The translations under genes and the position numbers were made by a program. From positions 1 to 64,000 of the forward strand of contig NZ_BDAW01000008.1 in NCBI RefSeq assembly GCF_001625085.1: a stretch of DNA of 64,000 nt. Direction: 5' to 3'. The DNA comes from Nocardia acidivorans NBRC 108247 (GTDB lineage Bacteria > Actinomycetota > Actinomycetes > Mycobacteriales > Mycobacteriaceae). The notes below the pieces were generated by a model, which was given only the letters and a program-made list of their open reading frames with translations, searched no databases and was not told where the DNA came from. Of the stretch, positions 43,756 to 53,042 are shown one piece after another (position 1 is the first letter of the stretch; each line of letters opens with the position of its first letter).

Positions 43756-44613
43756 TCAGGGCCGCAACCATTCGTCCAGGGCCGGCAGATCGGTGCGCGC
43801 GACGCCGGTGAATCGCGGCGGCCGCTTCTCCAGGAACGACGAGATGCCCTCTGCCAGATCGGAACTGGTGGACGCGTGCGGGATCGACTTGCGATCCAGG
43901 GCGAAGGCGGCCTCGGGATCGCCGTGTGCGGTCATGGCCACCAGTGCGCGCCGGACGAGTGCGGCCGAGGCGGGCGCGATCCGCACCGCCAGGTCCCGCG
44001 CCAGGTCATATGCCGCGGGCAGTAATTCGTCGGGGGAGTGCACGCTGGTGATCAGACCGGCGCTGAGCGCCTCCTCGGCGGGAATGAGTCGCCCGGTGAG
44101 CATCCACTCCTTGGCCTTGGCCAATCCGACCAACTGGGGCAGGAACCAGGTCGACCCGCCTTCGGGAAACAGCCCGCGCCGCGCGAACACGAACCCGAAT
44201 CGGGCTCTGTCACTGGCCAATCGGAAATCGGCGGCCAAGGTGATTGAGACACCGACCCCGACCGCCGGTCCCGGACAGGCGACGATCACCGGCTTGTTCG
44301 AATTCGTGATCGGCCGCGCGACCCGCGTCGAGGGCTCGTCCCAGTCCGGATCGCCGATATCGCCGATCGACGGCTCCGCGAAATCCATTCCGACACAGAA
44401 GTAGTCACCCACCGCCGTCAGCAGGATGACCCGCACCGCATCATCGCGATCGGCGGCGGTCACCGCATGCCCGAGCTCATCGGCCATGGCGAGGGTGAAG
44501 CCGTTTCGGGCATGCGGCCGATTCAGGGTGATGGTCGCGATCGCCTCGGCGACGCCGTAGGTGATGGTCGAGTAGTCGGTCACGCCGCCCGTATCCGTCT
44601 CGTCGGTGGTCAT
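43756..44613 (-). CDS. Enoyl-CoA hydratase/isomerase family protein
   Basis: The 285-residue crotonase-fold protein has the CoA-binding start ITLNRPHARNGFT and the oxyanion segment GDYFCVGMDF. The second loop CPGPAVGVGVSITLAADFRL and the glutamate in GLFPEGGSTWFLP match catalytic positions. Crotonase-family enzymes hydrate or isomerise enoyl-CoA esters. The first 10 residues may be dispensable, as a GTG at about residue 11 is also possible. Confidence 0.88.
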   Translation of the reverse strand: MTTDETDTGGVTDYSTITYGVAEAIATITLNRPHARNGFTLAMADELGHAVTAADRDDAVRVILLTAVGDYFCVGMDFAEPSIGDIGDPDWDEPSTRVARPITNSNKPVIVACPGPAVGVGVSITLAADFRLASDRARFGFVFARRGLFPEGGSTWFLPQLVGLAKAKEWMLTGRLIPAEEALSAGLITSVHSPDELLPAAYDLARDLAVRIAPASAALVRRALVAMTAHGDPEAAFALDRKSIPHASTSSDLAEGISSFLEKRPPRFTGVARTDLPALDEWLRP

Positions 44614-44834
44614 CCCGCAATCCCGTCGTTGAGTAAATGGAATCCGTAGTCTCTCAAAGCATCAGCATAGGCAGTTGCCGCGCCGTACCGGTGTGCGGAC
44701 GAGGCAATACCCGCGCACCCGCTGAACTGCGCGTTGAGCAAATTTTCAGTGAATGTTGAGACCGCTCCCGAGGATTTGCGGCGGGCGGCGGTTTCGCTCG
44801 TCGCCCGAAATACCCGATTCAAGGAGAGAACACG

Positions 44835-45563
44835 ATGACCAACGCTCATGAACTGCCGAATGTCCTTCTCGTACACGGCGCGTGGGCCGATGGTTCGAGC
44901 TGGGGCAAGGTGATCGAGATCCTGCGGGCGGGTGGATTCGGCACCGTGGTGGCGAGCCAGTTGGGTCTGCGCTCCTTCGACGAGGACGTGGCCACCGTGG
45001 TGCGGGATCTGGAACTGCTGGACGGTCCGACGATTCTGGTGGGGCATTCCTACGGTGGTGCGGTGATCAGCCAGGCCGGTGCCGGTCGCGCGCAGGTGGC
45101 GGGGCTGGTGTTCGTGGCGGCGTACGCGCCCGAGGCCGGGCAGTCGGCGTTCGCGATCAATCAGGAGTTCGGGGTGGAACTGCCCAGCGGTGCGGACCTG
45201 GTGAATATCGGTGCGGCCGAGGTCCCCGATTTCATTGTCGATCGCGCCCGGTTCCATCGGGACTTCTGCGCCGATCTGACCGCGGAGGAGGCGGCGGTGT
45301 TGGCCGCGGTGCAGAAGCCGACCTCGGTGCTGGCGCTGGCCGGTGCGGGCGACCGAGTTCCGGCGTGGGAGTCCTTGCGCGCCAACACCTGGTACCAGGT
45401 CTCGGCGCAGGACGCGATGATCCATCCCGATCTGGAACGGCGGATGGCGGCCCAGATCACCGATGACGAGCGCGTCGTCACCCTGGCGACCGGTCACGCG
45501 TCGATGTTGAGCAAGCCCGTCGAGATCGCGGCACTGATCGAGCGGGCCGCTCGCAATCGGTGA
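44835..45563 (+). CDS. Alpha/beta hydrolase (small esterase-like)
   Basis: The 242-residue cytosolic hydrolase starts with NVLLVHGAWADGSSW and has the nucleophile in VGHSYGGAV. The acid and histidine are probably in AGAGDRVP and ATGHASML. It resembles the small esterase family with few lid helices. AGGAGAG precedes the ATG. The 221 bp before it hold no gene. It converges with the TetR gene at 45594. Confidence 0.85.
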   Translation: MTNAHELPNVLLVHGAWADGSSWGKVIEILRAGGFGTVVASQLGLRSFDEDVATVVRDLELLDGPTILVGHSYGGAVISQAGAGRAQVAGLVFVAAYAPEAGQSAFAINQEFGVELPSGADLVNIGAAEVPDFIVDRARFHRDFCADLTAEEAAVLAAVQKPTSVLALAGAGDRVPAWESLRANTWYQVSAQDAMIHPDLERRMAAQITDDERVVTLATGHASMLSKPVEIAALIERAARNR

Positions 45564-45593
45564 TCCGCGGGGTCGGTGTCCTTCGCACGCCGA

Positions 45594-46223
45594 TCAGTTC
45601 GTGCGGGACTGCTCGAGGTAGGCGGCGATGGCGTTGGTCAGTCCGCGCCGGGCTTTGTCGAGATCGGAGTAGGTGCCCAATTGGCGTTCGGAGGTGATGC
45701 CGCGCATGGCGCCCGGGATCAACTCGGCGATCTCGGCGACGCGGCCGGGATCCACGCCCAGGTCCGCGAACGCGTGCTGGCAGGTCTCGAGCCAGCCGCG
45801 TCCCCAGCAGGACAGTTCCGCCGCGGTGCGCGGGTAGAGCTGTTCGAGTTCGAGGTGATCGCGCGGCAGCGCCGCGCGCAGATTCTCGATCGCCCGGGAA
45901 TCGATGGAAGTGAGTCCCGCGTAGAGGGTTTCGATAATGGCGGCGACCCGCTCGCGCAGCGGTCCGGCACTGTCGCCGAAGGTGAGGGCCCGGGCGCGGC
46001 GCTCGGCGGTTCGGTGCAGCACCGCGGCCCAGAGACCGTCGTTATCGCCGAATTGGTATTTCACCGCACCCCAGGTCGCACCGATCTCCCGCGCGATCTT
46101 GTTCGCCGACACCGCCCCGGGATCGCCGGTGGCGAGCGCTCTGATCGCGGCCTCGAGCATGTTCTCCCGCGTGGCATGGCCACGCCGATTGGCGCGCCGC
46201 ACTGAGGCTTCCGGATCGGTCAC
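45594..46223 (-). CDS. TetR family regulator of the KshA-like operon
   Basis: The 209-residue regulator has a TetR domain near the N-terminus (MLEAAIRALATGDPGAVSAN, then IGATWGAVKYQFGDND). The start is GTG at 46223. It is divergent from the Rieske gene, and the short gap contains two tandem palindromes, so it very likely represses itself and the Rieske operon. The ligand is probably an intermediate of that pathway. Confidence 0.85.
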   Translation of the reverse strand: MTDPEASVRRANRRGHATRENMLEAAIRALATGDPGAVSANKIAREIGATWGAVKYQFGDNDGLWAAVLHRTAERRARALTFGDSAGPLRERVAAIIETLYAGLTSIDSRAIENLRAALPRDHLELEQLYPRTAAELSCWGRGWLETCQHAFADLGVDPGRVAEIAELIPGAMRGITSERQLGTYSDLDKARRGLTNAIAAYLEQSRTN

Positions 46224-46257
46224 GCTGGAAATGGTAGTGGTGGACGAGTTTTCACTG

Positions 46258-46302
46258 TTTCACAGTACCTGCTGTGATAGTTTCACAGTAGGCGCTGTGA
46301 AA
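46258..46302. promoter_or_regulatory. Tandem palindromic operators between TetR and the Rieske gene
   Basis: Two inverted repeats follow each other: TTTCACAG-6-CTGTGATA (46258-46279) and TTTCACAG-6-CTGTGAAA (46281-46302). Their centres are 23 bp apart. This is a typical double TetR operator in a divergent promoter. The second is perfect and the first has one mismatch. Confidence 0.85.
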
Positions 46303-46334
46303 TGGCGGGGCCCACTGATCGAGAGGGCATCGTC

Positions 46335-47381
46335 ATGGCGAAGCCGCCGCTGTCGATGAAACCGACGGGATGGTTCCAGGTCGCCTGGTCCACCGAGATC
46401 GGAGTCGGTGAGGTCCTTCGCATGACCTACTTCGATCGCGAATTGGTGGCCTGGCGGGCGCACTCGGGTGCGCTGACCGTGATGGACGCGTACTGCGAAC
46501 ATCTCGGCGCGCATCTGGGCTTCGGCGGACGCGTCGAGGGCGAGGTGATCGAATGCCCGTTCCACGGCTGGCAGTGGAACGGCGAAGGTCGCAACGTCTG
46601 CATCCCATATGAGCGACATCCCAACCGGGGCAGGCGTATTCGCACCTATCCGGTGGTCGAGCGCAATGAATCGATCTACCTGTGGCACGACCTCGACGGG
46701 CGCGCGCCCTTCTTCGAGGTGCCCGATATCTTCGCGGGCTTCGGGGATGGCAGCAACCGAGCCGACTACTACCCGATGGCGACGCTGTTTCGGGAACGGC
46801 TGGCACTGCATCCGCAGTACGTGCTCGAAAACGGCGTCGACTCGGCACATTTCAAGTACGTGCACCAGACGCCGATCGTGCCCGTGTTCACCCGGCACGA
46901 CTTCGCCGAACCGGTGTCCTACGTCGATTTCACCATCACCTTCGACGGCGACGAGGGACAGTCGATCGAGGACGTCCGCAGCGGCGTCCAGGCGATCAAC
47001 GGCGGACTCGGTGTGGCGGTGACCAAGAGCTGGGGCATGGTCGACAACCGCACCATCACCGCGGTCACCCCGGTCGACGAGCACACCTGCGATATTCGTT
47101 TCAGCGTGTACATCGGCCGGACGACCGGTGCCGATCCGGTGAAAGCCGAACGCAGAGCCCAGGATTTCGCCGCGGAGATCATCCGACAGTTCACCCGGGA
47201 TGTGCGGATCTGGCAGCACCAGCGGTACTCCGATCCACCGGCCCTGTCGGCCAGCGAGTTCACAGGCTTCACCGCGATTCGCGCCTGGGCCAAGCAGTTC
47301 TATCCCGACGGTCGCGGCGGCAGCGCCGCGGAATTGCGGGTGCTCGCGGCCGACACCGGCCCGCGACCACCCGCACAGTGA
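46335..47381 (+). CDS. KshA-like Rieske oxygenase
   Basis: The 348-residue Rieske oxygenase is of the 3-ketosteroid 9-alpha-hydroxylase type. The Rieske cluster ligands are in YCEHLGAH and CPFHGWQWNGEG. The catalytic iron site follows in NGVDSAHFKYVHQ, matching the D-x2-H-x4-H pattern. ATG at 46335 is preferred over 46302, which lies inside the operator. No reductase is adjacent. A steroid or terpenoid substrate is plausible from family resemblance only. Confidence 0.85.
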   Translation: MAKPPLSMKPTGWFQVAWSTEIGVGEVLRMTYFDRELVAWRAHSGALTVMDAYCEHLGAHLGFGGRVEGEVIECPFHGWQWNGEGRNVCIPYERHPNRGRRIRTYPVVERNESIYLWHDLDGRAPFFEVPDIFAGFGDGSNRADYYPMATLFRERLALHPQYVLENGVDSAHFKYVHQTPIVPVFTRHDFAEPVSYVDFTITFDGDEGQSIEDVRSGVQAINGGLGVAVTKSWGMVDNRTITAVTPVDEHTCDIRFSVYIGRTTGADPVKAERRAQDFAAEIIRQFTRDVRIWQHQRYSDPPALSASEFTGFTAIRAWAKQFYPDGRGGSAAELRVLAADTGPRPPAQ

Positions 47382-47395
47382 GAAGGCACACCACA

Positions 47396-48487
47396 ATGAC
47401 CGCACCCTTGAACAGGCCGATCCGCGTTTTCCAGGTCGCCACCGGCAATGTCGGCACCGAGATGATCAAACGCATCGGCAACCGTTCCGATCTCGAGCTC
47501 GTCGGATTGCACTGTTACACACCGGAAAAGATCGGTCGCGACGCCGGGGAGATCGCGGGACTGGCGCCGAACGGCGTCCTCGCGACCGGATCGGTGGCGG
47601 AGATCATCGCCGCCGCACCCGATGTGCTGACCTTCCATGGCGTCTTCCCCGACGAAGAGCTGTACGTGCGAGTCCTGGAAGCCGGAATCGATATCGTCAC
47701 CACGGCGGACTGGATCACCGGATGGCATCGCGATGCCAACCACCCGCACCCCTCGGGCAAGGCGGTCACCCAACTGCTCCGGGAAGCGTGCGAGAAGGGG
47801 CGATCCACCTTCTACGGCACCGGGATGAACCCAGGGGTGAATCAGGTTCTCGGCGTGGTGTGTTCGGCCGACGTCGCCGAGATCGAGAACATCGTCACCC
47901 TCGAATCGGTCGACGTGTCCTGCCATCACTCGAAGGAAACCTGGATCGAGGTGGGGTACGGGCTGCCCGTCGACGATCCCGGTATTCCGGACAAACTACG
48001 CAAGTACACCAGTGTCTTCGCCGACAGCGTGCTGATGATGGCCGACTGCTTCGGTCTCGAACTCGACGAGGTCACCTTCAGCTGTGAACTCGGCGCGTGC
48101 ACCAAGGACGTCGACCTGGGCTGGTATCGCCTGCCCAAAGGTTCACTCGGCGGCAGCTACATCAAGTACCGGGGCATGGTGGACGGTGTACCCAGGATCG
48201 AAACACATCTGGAGTGGCAGATGACCCCGCACACCAATCCGAGCTGGAATATCAAGGGCTGCTACATCACTCGCATCCAGGGTGACCCCTGCGTCTACAA
48301 CAAGCACATGATCTTCCCGAAGCCCGGTGTCGACCTCTCCGACCCGGCCAACTTCGCCTCGATCGGCATGACCGTCACCGGCCTGCCCGCACTCAATGCC
48401 ATCGCCTCGGTCGTGGCCGCGCCGCCGGGATTGCTGACCAGCGCCGACCTTCCCCTGCGCGGATTCGCCGGGCGCTTCACCACCTGA
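47396..48487 (+). CDS. DapB-like NAD(P)-dependent dehydrogenase
   Basis: The 363-residue protein belongs to the dihydrodipicolinate-reductase-like oxidoreductases that include 2,4-diaminopentanoate dehydrogenase. The Rossmann start is RVFQVATGNVGTEMIKRI, and GTGMNPGVNQ is a conserved middle loop. Such proteins frequently neighbour Rieske oxygenases in mycobacterial and nocardial lipid-degradation clusters. It follows the Rieske gene by 14 bp in one operon. The substrate is unknown. Confidence 0.78.
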   Translation: MTAPLNRPIRVFQVATGNVGTEMIKRIGNRSDLELVGLHCYTPEKIGRDAGEIAGLAPNGVLATGSVAEIIAAAPDVLTFHGVFPDEELYVRVLEAGIDIVTTADWITGWHRDANHPHPSGKAVTQLLREACEKGRSTFYGTGMNPGVNQVLGVVCSADVAEIENIVTLESVDVSCHHSKETWIEVGYGLPVDDPGIPDKLRKYTSVFADSVLMMADCFGLELDEVTFSCELGACTKDVDLGWYRLPKGSLGGSYIKYRGMVDGVPRIETHLEWQMTPHTNPSWNIKGCYITRIQGDPCVYNKHMIFPKPGVDLSDPANFASIGMTVTGLPALNAIASVVAAPPGLLTSADLPLRGFAGRFTT

Positions 48488-48664
48488 TCGGCCGCGGTGA
48501 ACGGCCACGGTCATCGGATACACCACGCTTCTCACCGACGGGAAGCCCGGGCGCATCCCGCGATCTATGCTTCGGCTGATCGCGGCCGAGTTCGGTTCTC
48601 GGCCCTGGCATCTGACAACCGGACTCGCGACAGCGGCGGGGCTCGGCGAGGAGCGCACTCGACG

Positions 48665-49309
48665 ATGACCGACTTCGGCCACGGATCGGGCGCGGCGGAA
48701 ACCCCCGATTTCCCCGGACCGGTGCACGAGATCGGTCCGGCGACGGCAGCGGATGGGCCGGGAATCACGCGCGTGCATCTGCTGGCCACGCGCGATACGT
48801 TCCAGGGTCGACCGAACAACCTACTGCTACTGTCGCTGGATGAATTCCTGCTGACGGATTTCGCGCCGCGCAAACTCGCCATGTGGACCGATCTCGGGGC
48901 CACCGGAGACCCGGGTCTGCTGGTCGCGCGAACGATCGACGGCGAGGTCGCGGGTTTCATCCATTCGGGCATACGCGAGGACGAACATCGCCGCATCGGC
49001 GTCATCGAGGCCTGGTACGTCCACCCGGACTGGCACGGTCACGGCGTGGGACGCGACCTGATGCGGAGCGCGCTCGACTACCTCGAACGGGCAGGCGCCG
49101 AACAGATCCACGCCGACACGACCGGGGGTACCAAGGCAGTCGAGCGGTATGAGGGTCACGGCTTCCGGCAGTCCGCCGAAGTCGCCACCGTAACCGCCCT
49201 GCAGGACCGGACCGGCATTCCGACGCCCCAAATCCTGATGGTCCGAGACTGTTCCGGCTCTCGGTCGGCCGCCGCGAGCACGGAGACCCCGGTTCGTCGT
49301 CCGCACTGA
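48665..49309 (+). CDS. GNAT family N-acetyltransferase
   Basis: The 214-residue protein has the acetyl-CoA-binding motif A, VHPDWHGHGVGRDLM (about 119-133), and the motif B segment AVERYEGHGF. It would acetylate an amine with acetyl-CoA; the target is unknown. ATG at 48665 is chosen, since upstream in-frame residues look random. The C-terminal 15 residues are low-complexity. Confidence 0.85.
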   Translation: MTDFGHGSGAAETPDFPGPVHEIGPATAADGPGITRVHLLATRDTFQGRPNNLLLLSLDEFLLTDFAPRKLAMWTDLGATGDPGLLVARTIDGEVAGFIHSGIREDEHRRIGVIEAWYVHPDWHGHGVGRDLMRSALDYLERAGAEQIHADTTGGTKAVERYEGHGFRQSAEVATVTALQDRTGIPTPQILMVRDCSGSRSAAASTETPVRRPH

Positions 49310-49625
49310 CCGCCGGGCGGGGGTCGTTCCCGGCCGCGTCTCACTGGCCGAGATTGCCCGAGAATTGCCGGGTCGGGTCGGCGCATGATCGAGGTGGACC
49401 GATGGACAGGTTCGGACCGGTACGTATTCGAGGCGGGAAGGCTGCGGCGTTCTCGCTGTCGGGGCAACGGCGCCCATGACGGTGACAATGGGGTCTCCTC
49501 GGGACCGGTTCGACATGACCGATGGCGTCGGCGGCGCGGTGACACCAGCCCGGGGGACCCGCGTGATCTACGGTGGTCCGACGGTCGGGCCGTTTGCCGC
49601 CGGAGGTTGCGGGTAGACGACGGAC
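49310..49625. other. Intergenic region before the glycosyltransferase operon
   Basis: About 316 bp. Small open frames occur on both strands, but none has a recognisable family or ribosome-binding site. The promoter of the four-gene operon that follows must be here. I see no clear palindrome or terminator. Confidence 0.5.
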
Positions 49626-50351
49626 ATGATCATCCTCGAGGAGGCCCTCGGTCGCCCGGTGCGGATCGACGAGGCCGCGATCGTGGTGCCGGTGCGTGAT
49701 GAGCAACGGTTACTGCCGGGTTGCCTGGACGCCCTGCATCGGTGTGCGGAGCGCGTGGCCGTTCCGGTCCGGATTCGGGTCGTGCTCGATGCGTGCAGCG
49801 ATCGCTCCGCGCGGGTGGCCGAGGCCGCCGGGGTGGAGGTGACGGCGATCGATGCGGGCAATGTCGGAGTCGCCCGCGCGGCCGGGTTCGCCGCGCTCGG
49901 ACCCGAATGCGGTGCGCGCACCTGGTTCGCCACCACCGATGCCGATTCTTGTGTCGATGGGGACTGGTTGGATCGGCAAATCCGCTACGGCGAGGCCGGG
50001 GCGGGAGTGGTCGCCGGAGTCGTGCGGGTGACCGGTTGGGATGGGTACTCCCCGCAGGTGCGCGCGCGGTACGAGCGCGCGTATCGGCGCGAACGCGCGA
50101 CCGGACACGTACACGGTGCGAGTCTCGGTTTCCGGGCCGATATCTATTGGCGCACAGGCGGGTTCGCGCCCCTGAAAACCGGGGAGGATGTCGAGTTCGT
50201 GCGCCGCGCCGAGGCGCGGGGCATCGCCGTGGTGTGGGCCGAAGACGTCCGGGTGGCCACGTCCGGGCGTCGCATCGGGCGTGCGCCCGATGGATTCGCC
50301 GCGCACCTGCGCCGGCTGGAGGCATGTTCGCCGGAGGCCGAAAGTGCGTGA
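49626..50351 (+). CDS. Family 2 glycosyltransferase
   Basis: The 241-residue GT-A-type glycosyltransferase starts its domain with AAIVVPVRDEQRLLPGCLDAL. The metal-binding DxD-like element is TTDADSCVDGDWL, and HGASLGFRADIYWRTGGF is the acceptor-side motif of family 2. It opens a four-gene operon with an acyl-CoA-dehydrogenase-like protein, a PIG-L deacetylase and a NodS-like methyltransferase. The set suggests building or modifying a sugar-containing small molecule or lipid. Confidence 0.85.
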   Translation: MIILEEALGRPVRIDEAAIVVPVRDEQRLLPGCLDALHRCAERVAVPVRIRVVLDACSDRSARVAEAAGVEVTAIDAGNVGVARAAGFAALGPECGARTWFATTDADSCVDGDWLDRQIRYGEAGAGVVAGVVRVTGWDGYSPQVRARYERAYRRERATGHVHGASLGFRADIYWRTGGFAPLKTGEDVEFVRRAEARGIAVVWAEDVRVATSGRRIGRAPDGFAAHLRRLEACSPEAESA

Positions 50352-51318
50352 GCGCTCCGCGGAATTACGCGATCGGCTGCGGGAGCTGTCGAACGCGGGC
50401 CGACTACTGCTCCCCGTCCCCGGACAGGGGGCGACGCCGCGGCGATTCCGCGAGCTCGCGCAGTTGAGCGCCGAGGACACCGTGCTGGGACGCCTGGCCG
50501 AGGCGCACGCCGACGCGGCGGCGATCCTGGCGGAACTCTCGGGCCCCGCACCCGGGTCCGGGCAGCTGTGGGGGGTGTGGGCGGCCGAACCCCCCGAACC
50601 GGTTTTGCGCGCTCGCGACACCTCGTCGGGCTGGGTGCTCGACGGGCGCAAACTCTGGTGTTCGGGTGCGAACCTGTGCACCCACGCCCTGGTCACGGCC
50701 CGCGCCGGGGCGGAGCGCCGCCTGTTCGCGGTGCGGCTGACCCAGTCCGCGGTGCGCCCGGTGCCTTCCAGCTGGCATGCGGTAGGCATGCGCGAATCCG
50801 ATTCCGGCGCGGTGGATTTCGAGGGCGCGCAGGCCACGGCGGTCGGCGGACCCGACGCCTACCTGGACCGCCCCGGCTTCTGGCACGGCGCGATCGGAGT
50901 TGCGGCGTGCTGGTACGGCAGCGCGTGCCAGGTGGCGCGCCCGCTGTACGAGCGTGCGGCCAAGGGCCGGGCCGACGAACACGCGCTGGCGCATCTGGGC
51001 GCGGTGGCCACCGCGTTGCACGGCGCGGGGCTGGGGTTATCGGCCGCGGCGGGGGAGATCGACGCCGACCCCGCCGGCGATATGGTCACCGCCCGCATTC
51101 GCGCCCGCACCGTGCGGGCGCTGGTCGAGGACGCGGTCACCACGACGGTGGATCGGGTCGGACGGGCTTTGGGGGCCGGGCCGCTGTGCGCCGATGCCGA
51201 GCACGCCCGGCGGGTCGCCGACCTCACGGTGTACGTCCGGCAAAGTCACGCCGAAGTCGATCTGGCCGACCTCGGCCGCGATATCGCCGAACGGGAGTTC
51301 ACATGGCCGGACCTGTGA
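50344..51318 (+). CDS. Acyl-CoA-dehydrogenase-like protein (divergent)
   Basis: The 324-residue protein resembles acyl-CoA dehydrogenases in its middle domain (WVLDGRKLWCSGANLCTHALV) and its helical C-terminal domain (VYVRQSHAEVDLADLGRDI), but it lacks the canonical catalytic glutamate and FAD-contact motifs that I can recognise. The GTG start at 50344 overlaps the glycosyltransferase end by 8 bp. Its association with PIG-L and glycosyltransferase genes suggests an adapted role. The reaction is unknown. Confidence 0.75.
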   Translation: MRERSAELRDRLRELSNAGRLLLPVPGQGATPRRFRELAQLSAEDTVLGRLAEAHADAAAILAELSGPAPGSGQLWGVWAAEPPEPVLRARDTSSGWVLDGRKLWCSGANLCTHALVTARAGAERRLFAVRLTQSAVRPVPSSWHAVGMRESDSGAVDFEGAQATAVGGPDAYLDRPGFWHGAIGVAACWYGSACQVARPLYERAAKGRADEHALAHLGAVATALHGAGLGLSAAAGEIDADPAGDMVTARIRARTVRALVEDAVTTTVDRVGRALGAGPLCADAEHARRVADLTVYVRQSHAEVDLADLGRDIAEREFTWPDL

Positions 51319-52052
51319 TCGATGTGGCGGCACGGGGATTGCCCGAGGCGCGGTGGGAATCATGGCGGCGGCGCTGCGCTCCGCTGCGCTTGCCGGATTG
51401 GCGTGAGCTGATCGTCATGGCCGCCCATCCCGACGACGAGGTGCTGGGCGCGGGCGGTCTCATCGCGTCGGCGCGCGCGGCGGGCATCGCGGTCACCATT
51501 GTCACCGCGACCGACGGGGAAGGCTCCCATCCGGATTCGCCCACCCACAGCCCGTCCCGGCTGGCCGCCCTCCGCATCGACGAAGCACGCAGCGCCGCAA
51601 GCGAATTGAATGCCGACCCACCCGTGCGCCTCGGACTGCCCGACGGCGGCCTCGCCGCGCACGAGGACCGGCTGGCGGCCGAATTACGCGATCTGATCGG
51701 CGATATCCGCCGCCCCGGCGTCGTGTGCGCGGCGACCTGGCGGTACGACGGCCATCCCGACCACGAGGCCGTCGGTCGTGCCGCGGCCGCCGCGTGCGCG
51801 GCCACCGGGACCGATCTGCTGCACTATCCGGTATGGATGTGGCAGTGGGCCACCCCGGACCATCCGCTCCTCCGGGACTGCGTCCCCGCGCGGCTGACCC
51901 TGACCCCCGCCGCACACGCCGCGAAATGTCGTGCCCTCGAGTGCTTTCGCAGCCAGTTCCTGCCCCTGTCCGATCACCCCGCCGACGCCCCGATCGTGCC
52001 CCCGCACGTGCTGCGCCGATTCACCGGGCCGACCGAGACCTACCTGCGATGA
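51303..52052 (+). CDS. PIG-L family deacetylase
   Basis: The 249-residue zinc-dependent LmbE/PIG-L deacetylase has the metal-binding motif MAAHPDDEVLGAGG (about 39-52) and the second histidine in GHPDHEAVGR. This family removes N-acetyl groups from sugars, as MshB does in mycothiol synthesis. It overlaps the previous gene by 16 bp and the methyltransferase by ATGA. It probably acts on a glycoside formed by the operon's glycosyltransferase. Confidence 0.9.
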   Translation: MAGPVIDVAARGLPEARWESWRRRCAPLRLPDWRELIVMAAHPDDEVLGAGGLIASARAAGIAVTIVTATDGEGSHPDSPTHSPSRLAALRIDEARSAASELNADPPVRLGLPDGGLAAHEDRLAAELRDLIGDIRRPGVVCAATWRYDGHPDHEAVGRAAAAACAATGTDLLHYPVWMWQWATPDHPLLRDCVPARLTLTPAAHAAKCRALECFRSQFLPLSDHPADAPIVPPHVLRRFTGPTETYLR

Positions 52053-52669
52053 AGCCACCCCGCCTGCCCCCGGAGTACTTCGAGGAGATGTACGCGCACA
52101 GCGCCGACCCCTGGCAGTTCACGACCCGCTGGTACGAAGAGCGCAAACGCGCACTCACCCTGGCCGCCCTACCGCGCCCCCGATATCGCAGCGCCTTCGA
52201 ACCAGGCTGCGGCATAGGCGTTCTCACCCGGGAGCTGGCCGCGCGCTGCGATCGGATCCTGGCCACCGACATCGTCGAGAACGCCTTGCGCGGTGCCGCC
52301 GACCGGCTCGCCGAGATCTCGGGGACGGTGGAACTGCGCCGCTGGGCGATCGGAGACGACTGGCCCGCAGCGCATTTCGACCTCATCGTGCTCAGCGAGG
52401 TGTGCTACTACCTCGACGCCGCGGCCCTGCACGCGACACTCGACGAACTCCTGGGCCATCTCGACCCCGGCGGCACCCTGGTTTGCGTGCACTGGCGGCA
52501 TCCCGTCCCCGAGTACCCGCTGACCGGCGACGAGGTCCACGCCATCCTCGAGGGCCATCCCGGTCTGGCCCGGCTGGCCCGCTACGCCGACGACGACTTC
52601 CTGCTCGAGGTGTACACACCGGCAGCGTCCGAAGCCGGTTCCGTCGCCCGGAACGAAGGTCTGATCTGA
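52049..52669 (+). CDS. NodS-like SAM-dependent methyltransferase
   Basis: The 206-residue methyltransferase starts with YFEEMYAHSADPWQF and has the SAM-binding motif AFEPGCGIGVLTRELA and the motif SEVCYYLD, as in the NodS group that methylates the free amine of a deacetylated sugar. It overlaps the PIG-L gene by ATGA. De-N-acetylation followed by N-methylation would parallel the rhizobial NodB-NodS pair; this is inference. Confidence 0.85.
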   Translation: MKPPRLPPEYFEEMYAHSADPWQFTTRWYEERKRALTLAALPRPRYRSAFEPGCGIGVLTRELAARCDRILATDIVENALRGAADRLAEISGTVELRRWAIGDDWPAAHFDLIVLSEVCYYLDAAALHATLDELLGHLDPGGTLVCVHWRHPVPEYPLTGDEVHAILEGHPGLARLARYADDDFLLEVYTPAASEAGSVARNEGLI

Positions 52670-52689
52670 ACTCCGAAATCGGCGTCGAG

Positions 52690-52875
52690 ATGATGTCGCT
52701 GACGAATAGCCACGGCATCGACGGGTATGCGACACCCATGGAGATACTTCTGATCGTCGCACTCGCAGTGCTGGTCGGTGTGGTTCTGCTGCGCCGACGG
52801 TGGTCGGGACGCGCGCCGGACACCGACCTTTCCACCGGCAATCCGCCGTCCAGCAAGAACATCGACGATATCTGA
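52690..52875 (+). CDS. Small single-pass membrane protein
   Basis: A 61-residue frame contains one hydrophobic segment (MEILLIVALAVLVGVVLLRR) followed by a basic and polar tail. The start may be ATG at 52690 or ATG at 52738, which would give 45 residues. I do not recognise a family. It lies 20 bp after the methyltransferase gene and may be the last member of that operon. Confidence 0.4.
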   Translation: MMSLTNSHGIDGYATPMEILLIVALAVLVGVVLLRRRWSGRAPDTDLSTGNPPSSKNIDDI

Positions 52876-53042
52876 CCCGCCACGGCCTCATTCGCGGGCC
52901 GGGTACATGCCCGAGCGCCGATAACCGCCGTCCGGGTTTGTGATCGATGGCGCGGGTAAGCGATGAACCGCGGAACCGTCGACGTCGCGAACCGCCCGGC
53001 AACTGAACGATTGCGGGCCGCGATTGCGGGAATCGCCGGGGT

